From: Muricoccus nepalensis | Lineage (GTDB): Bacteria > Pseudomonadota > Alphaproteobacteria > Acetobacterales > Acetobacteraceae | Length of the DNA stretch: 64,000 bases | Reading direction: 5' to 3' | Assembly: GCF_006438825.1 (NCBI RefSeq) | Contig: NZ_RCZP01000001.1 | Coordinates: 125,056 to 189,055, forward strand | Shown: positions 34,428-43,134 of the stretch, one piece after another | Layout: every line of letters begins with the position of its first letter | Position numbering within the stretch: the stretch's first letter is position 1 | Notes under the pieces: generated by a model | Databases searched by the model: none | Told to the model about the DNA's origin: nothing | The model's input: the letters and a program-made list of their open reading frames with translations, nothing else | Translations under genes and position numbers: made by a program

Positions 34428-35734
34428 GCATCCTCCGCGAGGCGAAAGCCCGAGAACTGCCAGCGCGCGTGCGGCGGGAAGAAGTTCCGGTAGCTGGGAC
34501 GGTCATGGCCCTCCGCCGTGGCGCAGGGCCGGCCGCGGAGCACCATCTGGTTGATCATGAACTTGCCGTTGTACTCGCCGAGCGCCCCGGGTTGGGGTCG
34601 GTAGCCGGGGTAGGGCGAGTAGGGGCTCGCGGTCCATTCCCAGACATCCTGGCGGATGCCGGGGCGGAGGGGGCGCGGGTGCGGGCGGGCGCCGCCGGGG
34701 GGCTGGCCGGTGCCGGCGTGGCGCCGCGCCGCGACCTCCCACTCGAACTCCGTCGGCAGGCGCTTGCCCGCCCATTCCGCGTAGGCCGCCGCCTCGTAGA
34801 AGCTGACGTGGCAGACGGGCTCGTCGTCCCGGACGGGGAGAAGGCCGTGGAGCGTCTGGACGTGCCATTCCCCGTCCCGGCGCTGCCAGTAGCCGGGCGC
34901 CTCCCAGCCCGCGGACTGCGCGAGCGCCCAGCCCTCGGAGAGCCAGAGCTCGGGCCGGCGGTAGCCGCCCCCCTCCATGAAGGCGCGGAACTCGCCGTTG
35001 CTCACGGGGCGGTCGGCGATCGCGTGGTCGCGCAGCAGCACCTCGTGCCGCGGCCCCTCGTTGTCGAAGGCGAAGTCGAGGGGATCGCCGCCGGGCTCGT
35101 AGCCGGCCTCGTGGATGCCGCCGGGCCCGTGCCACCACCCCGCCGGGGCGAGCGCCGCCGGGGCCGCGGGCGTCGGCGGCGGGAGGTAGGCGGGGTGGAG
35201 CGGCGAGAGGGAGAGCGCGTGCTTGATGTCGGTCAGCAGCAGCTCCTGGTGCTGCTGCTCGTGGTGCAGGCCCATGACGACCAGGGCGGCGACCGCCTCG
35301 TCGCCGCGCGCGAGGAGGCGCTCCATCGCCGCGTCGACATGCGCCCGGTAGGCCGCGACCTCGGCGATCCCGGGGCGGCTGAGCATGCCGCGGGAGGGCC
35401 GGGGATGCCGTGGCCCGACGGCCTCGTAGTAGGAGTTGAAGACGTAGCCGAAGGCGGGGTCGAAGGCCGCGTAGCCCGGCAGGTTCGGCGCGAGGACGAA
35501 GGTCTCGAAGAACCAAGTCGTATGCGCGCGGTGCCACTTCGCCGGGCTGGCGTCGGGCATGGACTGGACCGTCTGGTCCTCCGCCGAGAGCGGCGCGGCC
35601 AGCGCCTCCGTCTCCGCCCGGACGCGCCGGTAGAAGGCCGCCGTCCGGGACGCGGGAGTGCCGGCCGCGCTCTCGTCGGCGGCCGGCCTAGGGGGCCGAT
35701 GCGGCAGGGGATGGTCGGGCATTGGGCTTCCCAT
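34424..35734 (-). CDS. egtB: Ergothioneine biosynthesis sulfoxide synthase EgtB
   Basis: A 436-residue protein. The DinB-like N-terminal part has QSMPDASPAKWHRAHTTWFFETF and MGLHHEQQHQELLLTDIKH, which supply the three-His iron site. A C-terminal FGE-sulfatase (formylglycine-generating-like) domain has VSNGEFRAFMEGGGY, RLPTEFEWEVAAR, DVWEWTASPYSPYPG and RNFFPPHARWQFSGFRLAED. EgtB joins hercynine to a thiol (gamma-glutamylcysteine or cysteine) with oxygen. No egtC or egtE is visible nearby, so later steps must be encoded elsewhere or done by other enzymes. ATG at 35734 and 35722 are both possible starts. Confidence 0.93.
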   Translation of the reverse strand: MGSPMPDHPLPHRPPRPAADESAAGTPASRTAAFYRRVRAETEALAAPLSAEDQTVQSMPDASPAKWHRAHTTWFFETFVLAPNLPGYAAFDPAFGYVFNSYYEAVGPRHPRPSRGMLSRPGIAEVAAYRAHVDAAMERLLARGDEAVAALVVMGLHHEQQHQELLLTDIKHALSLSPLHPAYLPPPTPAAPAALAPAGWWHGPGGIHEAGYEPGGDPLDFAFDNEGPRHEVLLRDHAIADRPVSNGEFRAFMEGGGYRRPELWLSEGWALAQSAGWEAPGYWQRRDGEWHVQTLHGLLPVRDDEPVCHVSFYEAAAYAEWAGKRLPTEFEWEVAARRHAGTGQPPGGARPHPRPLRPGIRQDVWEWTASPYSPYPGYRPQPGALGEYNGKFMINQMVLRGRPCATAEGHDRPSYRNFFPPHARWQFSGFRLAEDA

Positions 35735-35777
35735 GGCTGGACAGGTGCAACGCGCCAGGGCGCCGGCAAGGTCTCAG

Positions 35778-35806
35778 GCTATGTTCGTGAACACCGCCTC
35801 CGTGAA
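35778..35806 (-). promoter_or_regulatory. Candidate housekeeping promoter for egtBD
   Basis: On the minus strand TTCACG (35806-35801) and CATAGC (35783-35778) are 17 bp apart, in an AT-richer stretch 44 bp upstream of the egtB ATG. The -35 matches 4 of 6 and the -10 matches 3 of 6 consensus bases. It was found by eye and is plausible but weak. Confidence 0.35.
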
Positions 35807-35837
35807 AAGTACGGAATGATGGACGATCACGATCGGG

Positions 35838-37610
35838 TCATCCCGCGGTGACCCGCGTGGCGCCGGGGGCCTCCAGCGGCTCGGGGCGGACGATGAAGGG
35901 CTCGCCGGGCACGGTCGGCACGCCCGCCGCCTGGGCGTCCAGCCGCTCCCGGTCGCGGCGGCGGACCTCGCGCTCCACCGCCTCCGCATCGTCCTCGGGC
36001 ACGCCGAGGCTCACGAGGGCCTCGCGCCCGAGGGCGAGGGCGGATTCGATGGTTTCGCGGACCTCCACCACCCCCATCGCGCGCAGGCGCAGCGCGTGGC
36101 GGCGATCGAAGGAGCGCGCGACGAGGGGCGTGTCCGGGAAGGTCTCGCGCACGAGCTCCACCACGCGATCCGTGACCTCCGGCTCGTCCGTGCAGACCGC
36201 GATGAGCTGGACGCGGCCCGCGCCGGCTGCCCGCAGCACGTCGAGGCGCGTGCCGTCGCCGTAGTGGATCCGCGCGCCGAAGCGGGCGGCGGCCTCGATC
36301 TGCTCGACGTCGGCGTCGATGATCGTGAGCGCGACGCCCCGCCGGATGAGGACCTGCGCGACGAGCTGCCCGACGCGGCCGAAGCCGATGACGAGCACGC
36401 TGCCGCGCGCGTCCGAGTAGTCCTCCTCCGGCGCCGCGCCCGCCTGGCCGCGGATGAACAGGGGCGCGAGGCGCACGACGAGCGGCGTGAGGGCCATGGA
36501 GAGGGTGACGAGGGCCACGAGAAGCGTCGCGTGGTCCGCCGTCATGACCTGCGCCGCCGCCGCGGTGGCGTAGAGGACGAAGCCGAACTCGCCGCCCTGG
36601 GCGAGCAGCAGGGCCGCGCGGACGGCGGCGGGGTGCGAGTGCCCGAAGGCGCGCGAGACGCCGTACATGGCCAGCGCCTTCGTCAGCGTCAGGAAGGTGG
36701 CCGCGGCGAGCAGCGCGCCGATGTTCGCGCGCACCACCGCAAGGTCCACGCTCATGCCGACCGAGAGGAAGAACAGGCCCAGCAGGAGGCCGCGGAAGGG
36801 CTCGATATCCGCCTCCAGCTCGTGCCGGTAGGTCGATTCCGCGAGCAGGAGGCCCGCGAGGAAGGCACCGGTGGCCATGGAGAGCCCGACCGCCGCCATC
36901 AGCCCCGCCGCGCCGAGCACCACGAGCAGCGCCGCCGCCGTCATGATCTCGCGCGCGCCGCCGCGGGCCAGCAGGCCAAAGAGCGGGCTGAGGAGGAAGC
37001 GGCCCGTGAGCACGACGGCCGCGACGGCGCCGAGCATCTCGGCGACCGCGATCCAGACCGGGCCGTCATCGGCGCGCGGGAGCGGCGAGAGGAAGCCGAC
37101 GAGGGCGAGCAGGGGCACGATCGCCAGGTCCTGCATGAGCAGCACGGCGAAGGCCGTCCGCCCGTGCGGCGCCTCCACCTCCCGCCGCTCCTCGAGGAGC
37201 TGCATGACGAGGGCGGTGGAGGAGAGGGCGAGGCCGAGGCCCGCGACGATGGAGGCCGGTAGGCTCCGCCCGACGACGAAGTAGGGGTAGAGGGCGATGA
37301 GCGCGCCCGAGACGGCGATCTGCGCCGTGCCGAGGCCGAAGATGTCCCGCCGCATGGACCAGAGGCGCGAGAGGTTCAGCTCCAGCCCGATGACGAAGAG
37401 CAGGAGCACGATGCCGAGCTCCGCGACCCCCGTCACCCGCCCCGGCTCCGCGAAAAGGCCGAGGACGGAGGGGCCGACGGCGATGCCGGCCGCGATGTAG
37501 CCGAGTACCGAGCCGAGCCCGATCCGCTTGGCGATCGGCACCGCGACGACGGCGGCGGCGAGCAGGACGATGGGCTCGAGAAGAACCGTTGCGTGGGCGG
37601 CTTCGGCCAT
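35838..37610 (-). CDS. Monovalent cation:proton antiporter-2 (CPA2/KefB-KefC-like)
   Basis: A 590-residue protein with about 12 membrane segments in residues 1-390 (VLGYIAAGIAVGP, GIVLLLFVIGLELN, GLGLALSSTALVMQLL, GAFLAGLLLAES, FFLSVGMSVDL) and a cytoplasmic TrkA-N/RCK domain from about 405, with the Rossmann motif LVIGFGRVGQLVAQVLIRRG and later CTDEPEVTDRVVELVRE. This is the arrangement of Kef/YbaL K+/H+ antiporters; Kef systems are gated by glutathione adducts. The neighbouring ergothioneine genes suggest a shared thiol or oxidative stress context, but that link is inference. Confidence 0.9.
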   Translation of the reverse strand: MAEAAHATVLLEPIVLLAAAVVAVPIAKRIGLGSVLGYIAAGIAVGPSVLGLFAEPGRVTGVAELGIVLLLFVIGLELNLSRLWSMRRDIFGLGTAQIAVSGALIALYPYFVVGRSLPASIVAGLGLALSSTALVMQLLEERREVEAPHGRTAFAVLLMQDLAIVPLLALVGFLSPLPRADDGPVWIAVAEMLGAVAAVVLTGRFLLSPLFGLLARGGAREIMTAAALLVVLGAAGLMAAVGLSMATGAFLAGLLLAESTYRHELEADIEPFRGLLLGLFFLSVGMSVDLAVVRANIGALLAAATFLTLTKALAMYGVSRAFGHSHPAAVRAALLLAQGGEFGFVLYATAAAAQVMTADHATLLVALVTLSMALTPLVVRLAPLFIRGQAGAAPEEDYSDARGSVLVIGFGRVGQLVAQVLIRRGVALTIIDADVEQIEAAARFGARIHYGDGTRLDVLRAAGAGRVQLIAVCTDEPEVTDRVVELVRETFPDTPLVARSFDRRHALRLRAMGVVEVRETIESALALGREALVSLGVPEDDAEAVEREVRRRDRERLDAQAAGVPTVPGEPFIVRPEPLEAPGATRVTAG

Positions 37611-37694
37611 GGGGTCTCCCGGGATGGGCTGCGTCCTCGGGGGTCATAGGTGGCGGAGGCCCGGCGGCTTGGCAATGACGGGGGAAACCGTTCC

Positions 37695-37710
37695 AGGCAC
37701 GGGGTTTGCT
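37695..37710 (+). promoter_or_regulatory. Sigma-54 (RpoN) promoter for the transporter-atzGE operon
   Basis: The sequence AGGCACG-GGGT-TTGCT matches the -24/-12 consensus TGGCACG-N4-TTGCW at every defined position but the first, with the invariant GG and GC at the right spacing. The expected transcription start is near 37721, about 30 bp before the ATG at 37751, and a good ribosome-binding site (GGAGG at 37739-37743) lies between. Sigma-54 promoters commonly drive nitrogen-scavenging operons under NtrC. I saw no clear NtrC binding sites upstream. Confidence 0.65.
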
Positions 37711-37750
37711 TGGCGACGGGTCCCCGCGCCCCATTCCCGGAGGACGACCC

Positions 37751-39349
37751 ATGCGTCGCCGCACCCTGATCGCCTCGGCCTCCGCCGCGCTGGCCGCCCC
37801 CGCCCTGCGCCCGGCCGCGGCCCAGCCCGCGCCCACCCGGGCCGAGACGCTCCTGCTGGTGCAGGAATACGGGCCGAACAGCCTCGACATGCAGGGGATC
37901 GGCTCCTCCCAGCCGGTGAACGGGGTCGCGCTGAACTGCTACGACCGGCTGGTGCGCTACAAGCGGGTCGCGCTGCCCGGCGAGGGCAACGGCAGCACCT
38001 TCGACATCACCTCCCTCGAGCCCGAGCTGGCGGAGAGCTGGCAGGAGGCGAGCGACGGGATGAGCTGCACCTTCCGCCTGCGGGAGGCCCGGTTCCACTC
38101 CGGGCGCCCGGTCGCGGCCAAGGACGTGAAGTGGTCGCTCGACCGTGCCGTCTCGATCGGCGGCTTCGCGACGACGCAGATGAACGCGGGCAGCCTCGAG
38201 AAGCCCGAGCAGTTCGTGGCGCTGGACGACCGCACCTTCCGCGTCGACTACGTCCGCAAGGACAAGCTGACGCTGCCCAACCTCGGCGTCACCATCCCCT
38301 TCGTCTTCGACAGCGAGCTCGCGATCCGCAACGGCGGCGGGGACCCCTGGGCGAAGGAGTGGCTGAAGAACAACGTCGCGGGCTCCGGCGCCTTCCGGGT
38401 GGAGGCCTTCCGGCCGGGCACCGAGACCATCTACGTGCGCAACGACGACTGGAAGTCGGGGCCCCTGCCCTCGCTCCGCCGCGTCATCGCGCGCGACATC
38501 CCCTCCCCCTCGACCCGCCGCGCGCTGATCGAGCGCGGCGACACCGACATCTCCTACGGCCTGCCGCCAAAGGACTTCAAGGACCTCGCCGAGGCGCGCC
38601 GCGTGAAGGTGGTGGGCGTGCCCGTGCCGAACGCGATCTGGTACGTGGCGCTGAACGCGACGACCGGGCCCTTCACGGATGTCCGGCTCCGGCAGGCCGT
38701 GGCCTGGGCCCTGCCCTACGAGGCCATCATGCAGGCCTCGCTGTTCGGCCGCGGCGTGCCGATGTGGGGCGCCCTGGGCGGTCCCACCACCGCTTGGCCG
38801 CAGCCCTTCCCCTACAGCACAAACCTCGCCCGCGCGCGGGAGCTCGTGCAGCAGGCGGCGCCGGGCGGGGTGACGACCAGCCTGCTGTTCGACGCGGGCT
38901 CGGGCACCATCGCCGAGCCCATGGCGGTGCTCGTGAAGGAGGCGCTGGCGCCGATCGGCATCAACGTCGAGCTGAGCAAGATCCCCGGCGCCAATTTCCG
39001 GGGCGAGCTGAACAAGAAGACGGCGCCCATGGTCATCAACCGCTTCGGCGGCTGGCTCGACTGGCCCGACTACTTCTTCTTCTGGAACTATCACGGCAAC
39101 AACTCGATCTTCAACATCGCCTCCTACCAGAACCCGGCGATGGACCGGCTGATCGACGCCGCCCGCTTCGCCGCCGACGCCGACACCTACGCGGGCGCGG
39201 TGAAGGGCTTCATCGGCCTGGCCGAGCAGGAGGTGCCGATGATCCCCATCGCCCAGCCGCTGCACGACGTGGCGATGCAGCGCTCGATCGGCGGCTACCA
39301 GTTCTGGCCCTGCCGCGAGCCCGACTTCCGCTTCCTGACGAAGGGCTAG
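37751..39349 (+). CDS. ABC transporter substrate-binding protein (family 5, peptide type)
   Basis: A 532-residue periplasmic protein with a Sec or Tat-like signal (MRRRTLIASASAALAAPAL...AAA). The mature part has ESWQEASDGMSCTFRLREARFHSGRPVAAKDVKWSLDRAVS and DVRLRQAVAWALPYEAIMQASLFGRG, both signatures of SBP_bac_5 proteins that deliver peptides, opines or similar compounds to Dpp/Opp-type permeases. It is the first gene of a six- or seven-gene unit with two permeases, a fused ATPase, atzG and atzE. The amide hydrolase suggests the ligand may be an amide-containing nitrogen source. Confidence 0.9.
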   Translation: MRRRTLIASASAALAAPALRPAAAQPAPTRAETLLLVQEYGPNSLDMQGIGSSQPVNGVALNCYDRLVRYKRVALPGEGNGSTFDITSLEPELAESWQEASDGMSCTFRLREARFHSGRPVAAKDVKWSLDRAVSIGGFATTQMNAGSLEKPEQFVALDDRTFRVDYVRKDKLTLPNLGVTIPFVFDSELAIRNGGGDPWAKEWLKNNVAGSGAFRVEAFRPGTETIYVRNDDWKSGPLPSLRRVIARDIPSPSTRRALIERGDTDISYGLPPKDFKDLAEARRVKVVGVPVPNAIWYVALNATTGPFTDVRLRQAVAWALPYEAIMQASLFGRGVPMWGALGGPTTAWPQPFPYSTNLARARELVQQAAPGGVTTSLLFDAGSGTIAEPMAVLVKEALAPIGINVELSKIPGANFRGELNKKTAPMVINRFGGWLDWPDYFFFWNYHGNNSIFNIASYQNPAMDRLIDAARFAADADTYAGAVKGFIGLAEQEVPMIPIAQPLHDVAMQRSIGGYQFWPCREPDFRFLTKG

Positions 39350-39353
39350 GCGC

Positions 39354-40364
39354 GTGCTGCGCGTCGCCCTCTCGCGCCTGGGCACCGCGGTGCCGAGCCT
39401 GATCGGCGTCGTGGTCGTCACCTTCCTGCTGACGCGCGTGCTGCCCGGCGACACCGCCACCTACTTCGCGGGGCCGGTCGCCTCGGCCGAGGCCATCGCG
39501 CAGATCCGCGCCCAGCTCGGCCTCGACCAGACGCTGCCCGTGCAGTTCGGGCGCTACGTCGCGGACCTCGCGCGGGGCGACCTCGGGACGTCGCTCGGCA
39601 CGGGGCAGCCGGTGCTGCACGAGATCGCGACGCGGCTGCCGGCCTCGGCCGAGCTGACCCTGAGCGGGCTGCTGCTCGCCGCCCTGGCCGCGGTGCCGCT
39701 CGGCATCCTGGCCGCGCTCCGCCAGGGGTCCTGGGTGGACCATCTCTGCCGCGTGGTGACCACCGCGGGGGTCTCGCTGCCGGTCTTCTTCACAGGGCTG
39801 CTCGCGGTCTACGTCTTCTACTTCCTGCTCGGCTGGGCGCCCTCCCCGGTCGGGCGGCTGGACGCCTTCGCGACGGCGCCGCCCGCCGTCACCAACTTCC
39901 TCCTGATCGACAGCCTTCTCGCGGGCGACACCGAGACCTTCCTCGCCGCGCTGTCGCAGATCGCGCTGCCCGCCCTCACCCTCGCCCTCTTCGCGCTCGC
40001 GCCCCTCGCGCGGATCACCCGCGCCTCCATGCTCGCCGCCCTCGATTCCGAGTTCATCCGCACGGCGCGCGCGAGCGGCCTCAACCGGCGCACAATCGTC
40101 CTCACCTACGCCTTCCGCAACGCCATGCTGCCGGTGGTGACGACGCTCGGCATGGTCTTCTCCTTCCTGCTCGGCGCCAACGTCCTCGTGGAGAAGGTCT
40201 TCGCCTGGCCGGGCATCGGCTCCTACGCGGTGGAGGCGCTGATCGCCTCGGACTTCGCGCCGGTGCAGGGCTTCGTGCTCACCATGGCGGTGCTCTACAT
40301 CGCGCTGAACCTCGCGATCGACCTTCTCTACGGCCTGATCGACCCGCGGGCGAAGGAGGGATGA
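39354..40364 (+). CDS. ABC transporter permease (DppB type)
   Basis: A 336-residue inner-membrane protein with a GTG start 4 bp after the binding-protein gene. It has the DppB features: an N-terminal segment with VVVVTFLLTRVLPGD, the extracytoplasmic LGLDQTLPVQFGRYVADLARGDLGTS, and the EAA loop near residues 225-245 (EFIRTARASGLNRRTIVLTYAFRNAMLPVVT), which contacts the ATPase. It pairs with the next gene to form the channel. Confidence 0.92.
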   Translation: MLRVALSRLGTAVPSLIGVVVVTFLLTRVLPGDTATYFAGPVASAEAIAQIRAQLGLDQTLPVQFGRYVADLARGDLGTSLGTGQPVLHEIATRLPASAELTLSGLLLAALAAVPLGILAALRQGSWVDHLCRVVTTAGVSLPVFFTGLLAVYVFYFLLGWAPSPVGRLDAFATAPPAVTNFLLIDSLLAGDTETFLAALSQIALPALTLALFALAPLARITRASMLAALDSEFIRTARASGLNRRTIVLTYAFRNAMLPVVTTLGMVFSFLLGANVLVEKVFAWPGIGSYAVEALIASDFAPVQGFVLTMAVLYIALNLAIDLLYGLIDPRAKEG

Positions 40365-41251
40365 TGCCGGAGAACCCTGCCCTCGCGCTGCCGCGGCCCT
40401 CCGCCGCGGGCAACCTCCTCCGCCACGCGCGCTACGTGCTCGCCGGCAATCCCGTGACCGCCTTCTCCTTCCTCCTGCTGCTCTTCCTCCTCGGCTGCGC
40501 GCTGCTCGGGCCCTCGCTGGTGCCGCACGACCCGCAGGCGAGCAACGCGCTGCGCGCGCTGCAGGCTCCCTCGGCCCAGCACCTCTTCGGGACGGACCAG
40601 CTCGGGCGCGACATCCTCAGCCGCGTGGTCGTCGCGACGCGGCTCGACCTCGGGATCGCCTTCTTCTCGGTCGCGCTCGTCTTCGCGGTCGGCGGGCTGG
40701 CCGGGGTCGCGGCCGGTTTCTTCGGCGGCTGGACGGACCGGATCGTGGGCCGGCTGGCCGACACCATCATGGCCTTTCCCCTCTTCGTGCTCGCGATGGG
40801 GGTGGTGGCGGCGCTCGGCAACACCGTCACGAACATCGTCATCGCGACGGCGGTCGTGAACTTCCCCCTCTACGCCCGCATCGCGCGCGGCGAGGCGCTG
40901 GTGCGGCGGAACGCGGGGTACGTCCAGGCCGCGCGCCTCACGGGCAACGGCGAGCTCCGCATCCTGCTCACGACGATCCTGCCGAACATCCTGCCGATCA
41001 TGGCCGTGCAGATGTCGCTGACCATGGGCTACGCCATCCTCAACGCGGCCGGGCTCTCCTTCATCGGCCTCGGCGTCCGCCCGCCCACGCCCGAATGGGG
41101 GATCATGGTCGCGGAGGGGGCGAGCTTCATCGTCTCGGGCGAGTGGTGGGTCGCCCTCTTTCCCGGCCTCGCGCTCATGCTCGCGGTCTTCTGCTTCAAC
41201 CTTCTCGGCGACGGGCTGCGCGACATCGTCGACCCGCAGCGCCGCACATGA
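40361..41251 (+). CDS. ABC transporter permease (DppC type)
   Basis: A 296-residue permease. HLFGTDQLGRDILSRVVVATRLDLGIAF is the DppC signature, and the EAA loop RNAGYVQAARLTGNGELRILLTTILPNILPIM lies near residues 185-215. About six membrane segments are present. It overlaps the DppB-type gene by ATGA and is overlapped in the same way by the ATPase gene, so the whole unit is translationally coupled. Confidence 0.92.
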   Translation: MMPENPALALPRPSAAGNLLRHARYVLAGNPVTAFSFLLLLFLLGCALLGPSLVPHDPQASNALRALQAPSAQHLFGTDQLGRDILSRVVVATRLDLGIAFFSVALVFAVGGLAGVAAGFFGGWTDRIVGRLADTIMAFPLFVLAMGVVAALGNTVTNIVIATAVVNFPLYARIARGEALVRRNAGYVQAARLTGNGELRILLTTILPNILPIMAVQMSLTMGYAILNAAGLSFIGLGVRPPTPEWGIMVAEGASFIVSGEWWVALFPGLALMLAVFCFNLLGDGLRDIVDPQRRT

Positions 41252-42918
41252 GCGCCGTCCCCCTCCTTGACGTCCGGGACCTGACGGTCGAGTTCGCGAC
41301 CCGCCGCGGCACCGTGCGCGCGGTGGAGCGGGTCGACCTCTCCATCGGCAAGGGCGAAACCCTCGCGGTGGTCGGGGAGTCCGGCTCGGGCAAGTCCGTC
41401 ACCTCCTACGCCGTCATGCGCATCCTCGACCGCGCCGGGCGGATCGCGGCCGGCACCGTCACCTTCTCCGGCATGGCGCTGCGCGACCTTCCGGAGGGCG
41501 AGATGCGCGACCTGCGCGGGTGGGAGATCTCGATGATCTTCCAGAACCCGCGCGCGGCGCTGAACCCGATCCGCCCGGTCGGCCGCCAGATCGAGGACGT
41601 CCTCCTCCAGCACGGCCAGGCCGGCCGGGGGAACGCGAGGGCGCGCGCCGTGGAGGTGCTGGAGAGCGTGCGCATCGCGCGCCCGGCCGAGCGCTACCAC
41701 GCCTATCCCTTCGAGCTCTCGGGCGGCATGTGCCAGCGGGTCGTCATCGCCCTCGCGCTGGCCTGCCGGCCGCAACTCCTCATCGCGGACGAGCCGACCA
41801 CGGGGCTCGACGTCACCACCCAGAAGTCCGTCATGGAGCTGGTGACGGAGCTGACGCGCGCGCGGGGCATGTCGACCCTGCTGATCACCCACGACCTCGG
41901 CCTCGCCGCCGCCTATTGCGACCGGGTGGTGGTGATGGAGAAGGGCCGCGTGGTGGAGACGGCGTCCGCATCCGCGATCTTCCGCGCGCCCTCCCACGCC
42001 TACACGCGCCGCCTGATGCGGGCGACGCCCCGGCCCGGCGCCGGGCTGCGGGACCTGCTGCCGGAGGGCGCGGCGCCCTTCCCGCCCGCGCCGATCCCCG
42101 GCGCCCCGCTGCTGGTGGTGGAGGGGCTGGTGAAGGAGTACCCGCGCGCGGGCGGCAGCCTTCTCGGGCGCCTGGCGGGACGCGCCCCGGCGGAGGCCCC
42201 CTTCCGCGCGGTGGACGGCATCGGCTTCGAGATCCGGCGCGGCGAGAGCGTCGGGCTTGTCGGCGAGTCCGGCTGCGGCAAGTCGACGACCTCGATGATG
42301 ATCATGCGCCTGCTCGACCCCACGGCCGGCCGCATCGCCTTCGACGGGGAGGACATCGGCGCCATCCCCGCCCGCCGCTTCGCTTCCTCGGCGGCGCGGC
42401 GGCGCATCCAGATGGTTTTCCAGGACCCGACCGACAGCCTCAACCCGCGCCACAGCGCGGCGCGCGCGATCGCCGACCCGATCCGGCGCCTGGGCACGCT
42501 CCGCGGCGCGGCGCTGGCCGCCCGGGTGGAGGAGCTCGCCTCCCTCGTCGGCCTGCCCGCCGCGCTGCTCGACCGCTTTCCCCACCAGCTCTCGGGCGGG
42601 CAGAAGGCGCGGGTCGGCATCGCCCGCGCGATCGCGCTGAACCCGGAGCTGGTCGTGCTGGACGAGCCGACGGCGGCGCTGGACGTCTCGGTGCAGGCCG
42701 TGGTGCTGAACCTGCTGCACGAGCTCAAGCTGCGGCTGGGCATGAGCTACCTCTTCGTCAGCCACGACCTGAACGTCGTGCGCCTCCTCTGCGACCGCGT
42801 GCTCGTCATGCGCGCCGGCGCAATCGTGGAGGAGGGGCCGGTCGAGCGGGTGCTGGGCAACCCCGCGGCCGCCTACACCCGCGAGTTGCTCGCCGCCATT
42901 CCCCACCCTCCCGCCTGA
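41248..42918 (+). CDS. Fused dual ABC ATPase (DppD-DppF type)
   Basis: A 556-residue protein carrying two complete ATPase domains that are separate in most Dpp systems. Domain 1 has Walker A GESGSGKS (43-50), signature LSGGMCQR (157-164) and Walker B with DEP at 181-183. Domain 2 has Walker A GESGCGKS (339-346), a signature LSGGQKAR and DEPTAALDVS. The region after domain 1 (FRAPSHAYTRRLMRATP) is the oligopeptide-transporter C-terminal element. It energises import through the two preceding permeases. The ATG overlaps the DppC-type stop. Confidence 0.92.
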   Translation: MSAVPLLDVRDLTVEFATRRGTVRAVERVDLSIGKGETLAVVGESGSGKSVTSYAVMRILDRAGRIAAGTVTFSGMALRDLPEGEMRDLRGWEISMIFQNPRAALNPIRPVGRQIEDVLLQHGQAGRGNARARAVEVLESVRIARPAERYHAYPFELSGGMCQRVVIALALACRPQLLIADEPTTGLDVTTQKSVMELVTELTRARGMSTLLITHDLGLAAAYCDRVVVMEKGRVVETASASAIFRAPSHAYTRRLMRATPRPGAGLRDLLPEGAAPFPPAPIPGAPLLVVEGLVKEYPRAGGSLLGRLAGRAPAEAPFRAVDGIGFEIRRGESVGLVGESGCGKSTTSMMIMRLLDPTAGRIAFDGEDIGAIPARRFASSAARRRIQMVFQDPTDSLNPRHSAARAIADPIRRLGTLRGAALAARVEELASLVGLPAALLDRFPHQLSGGQKARVGIARAIALNPELVVLDEPTAALDVSVQAVVLNLLHELKLRLGMSYLFVSHDLNVVRLLCDRVLVMRAGAIVEEGPVERVLGNPAAAYTRELLAAIPHPPA

Positions 42919-42927
42919 GAGACGCCC

Positions 42928-43134
42928 TTGCCCGCTGACCTCCCCCCGCTGCCCGACGACGCCACCCTGCTCGCCCTTCTCGACGCCGCCGCGCTGGCGA
43001 ACGGCATCCCCGTCGATCCCGCCTGGCGCCCGGAGGTGCTGGCCAACTTCCGCGCCGTCGCGAACGCCGCGCGCGCCTTCCTGCCCTTCCCGCTCGAGGA
43101 CGAGTCCGAGCCCGCGCCGGTGTTTAGAGCATGA
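42928..43134 (+). CDS. atzG: AtzG-like small subunit (DUF4089)
   Basis: A 68-residue protein with a TTG start. LANFRAVANAARAFLPFPLEDESEPAPVF is the DUF4089 signature. In cyanuric acid degraders AtzG is a GatC-like subunit that binds and stabilises the amidase AtzE. Its stop codon overlaps the atzE ATG (ATGA), as expected for subunits made in equal amounts. It is separated from the ATPase gene by 9 bp. Confidence 0.85.
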   Translation: MPADLPPLPDDATLLALLDAAALANGIPVDPAWRPEVLANFRAVANAARAFLPFPLEDESEPAPVFRA

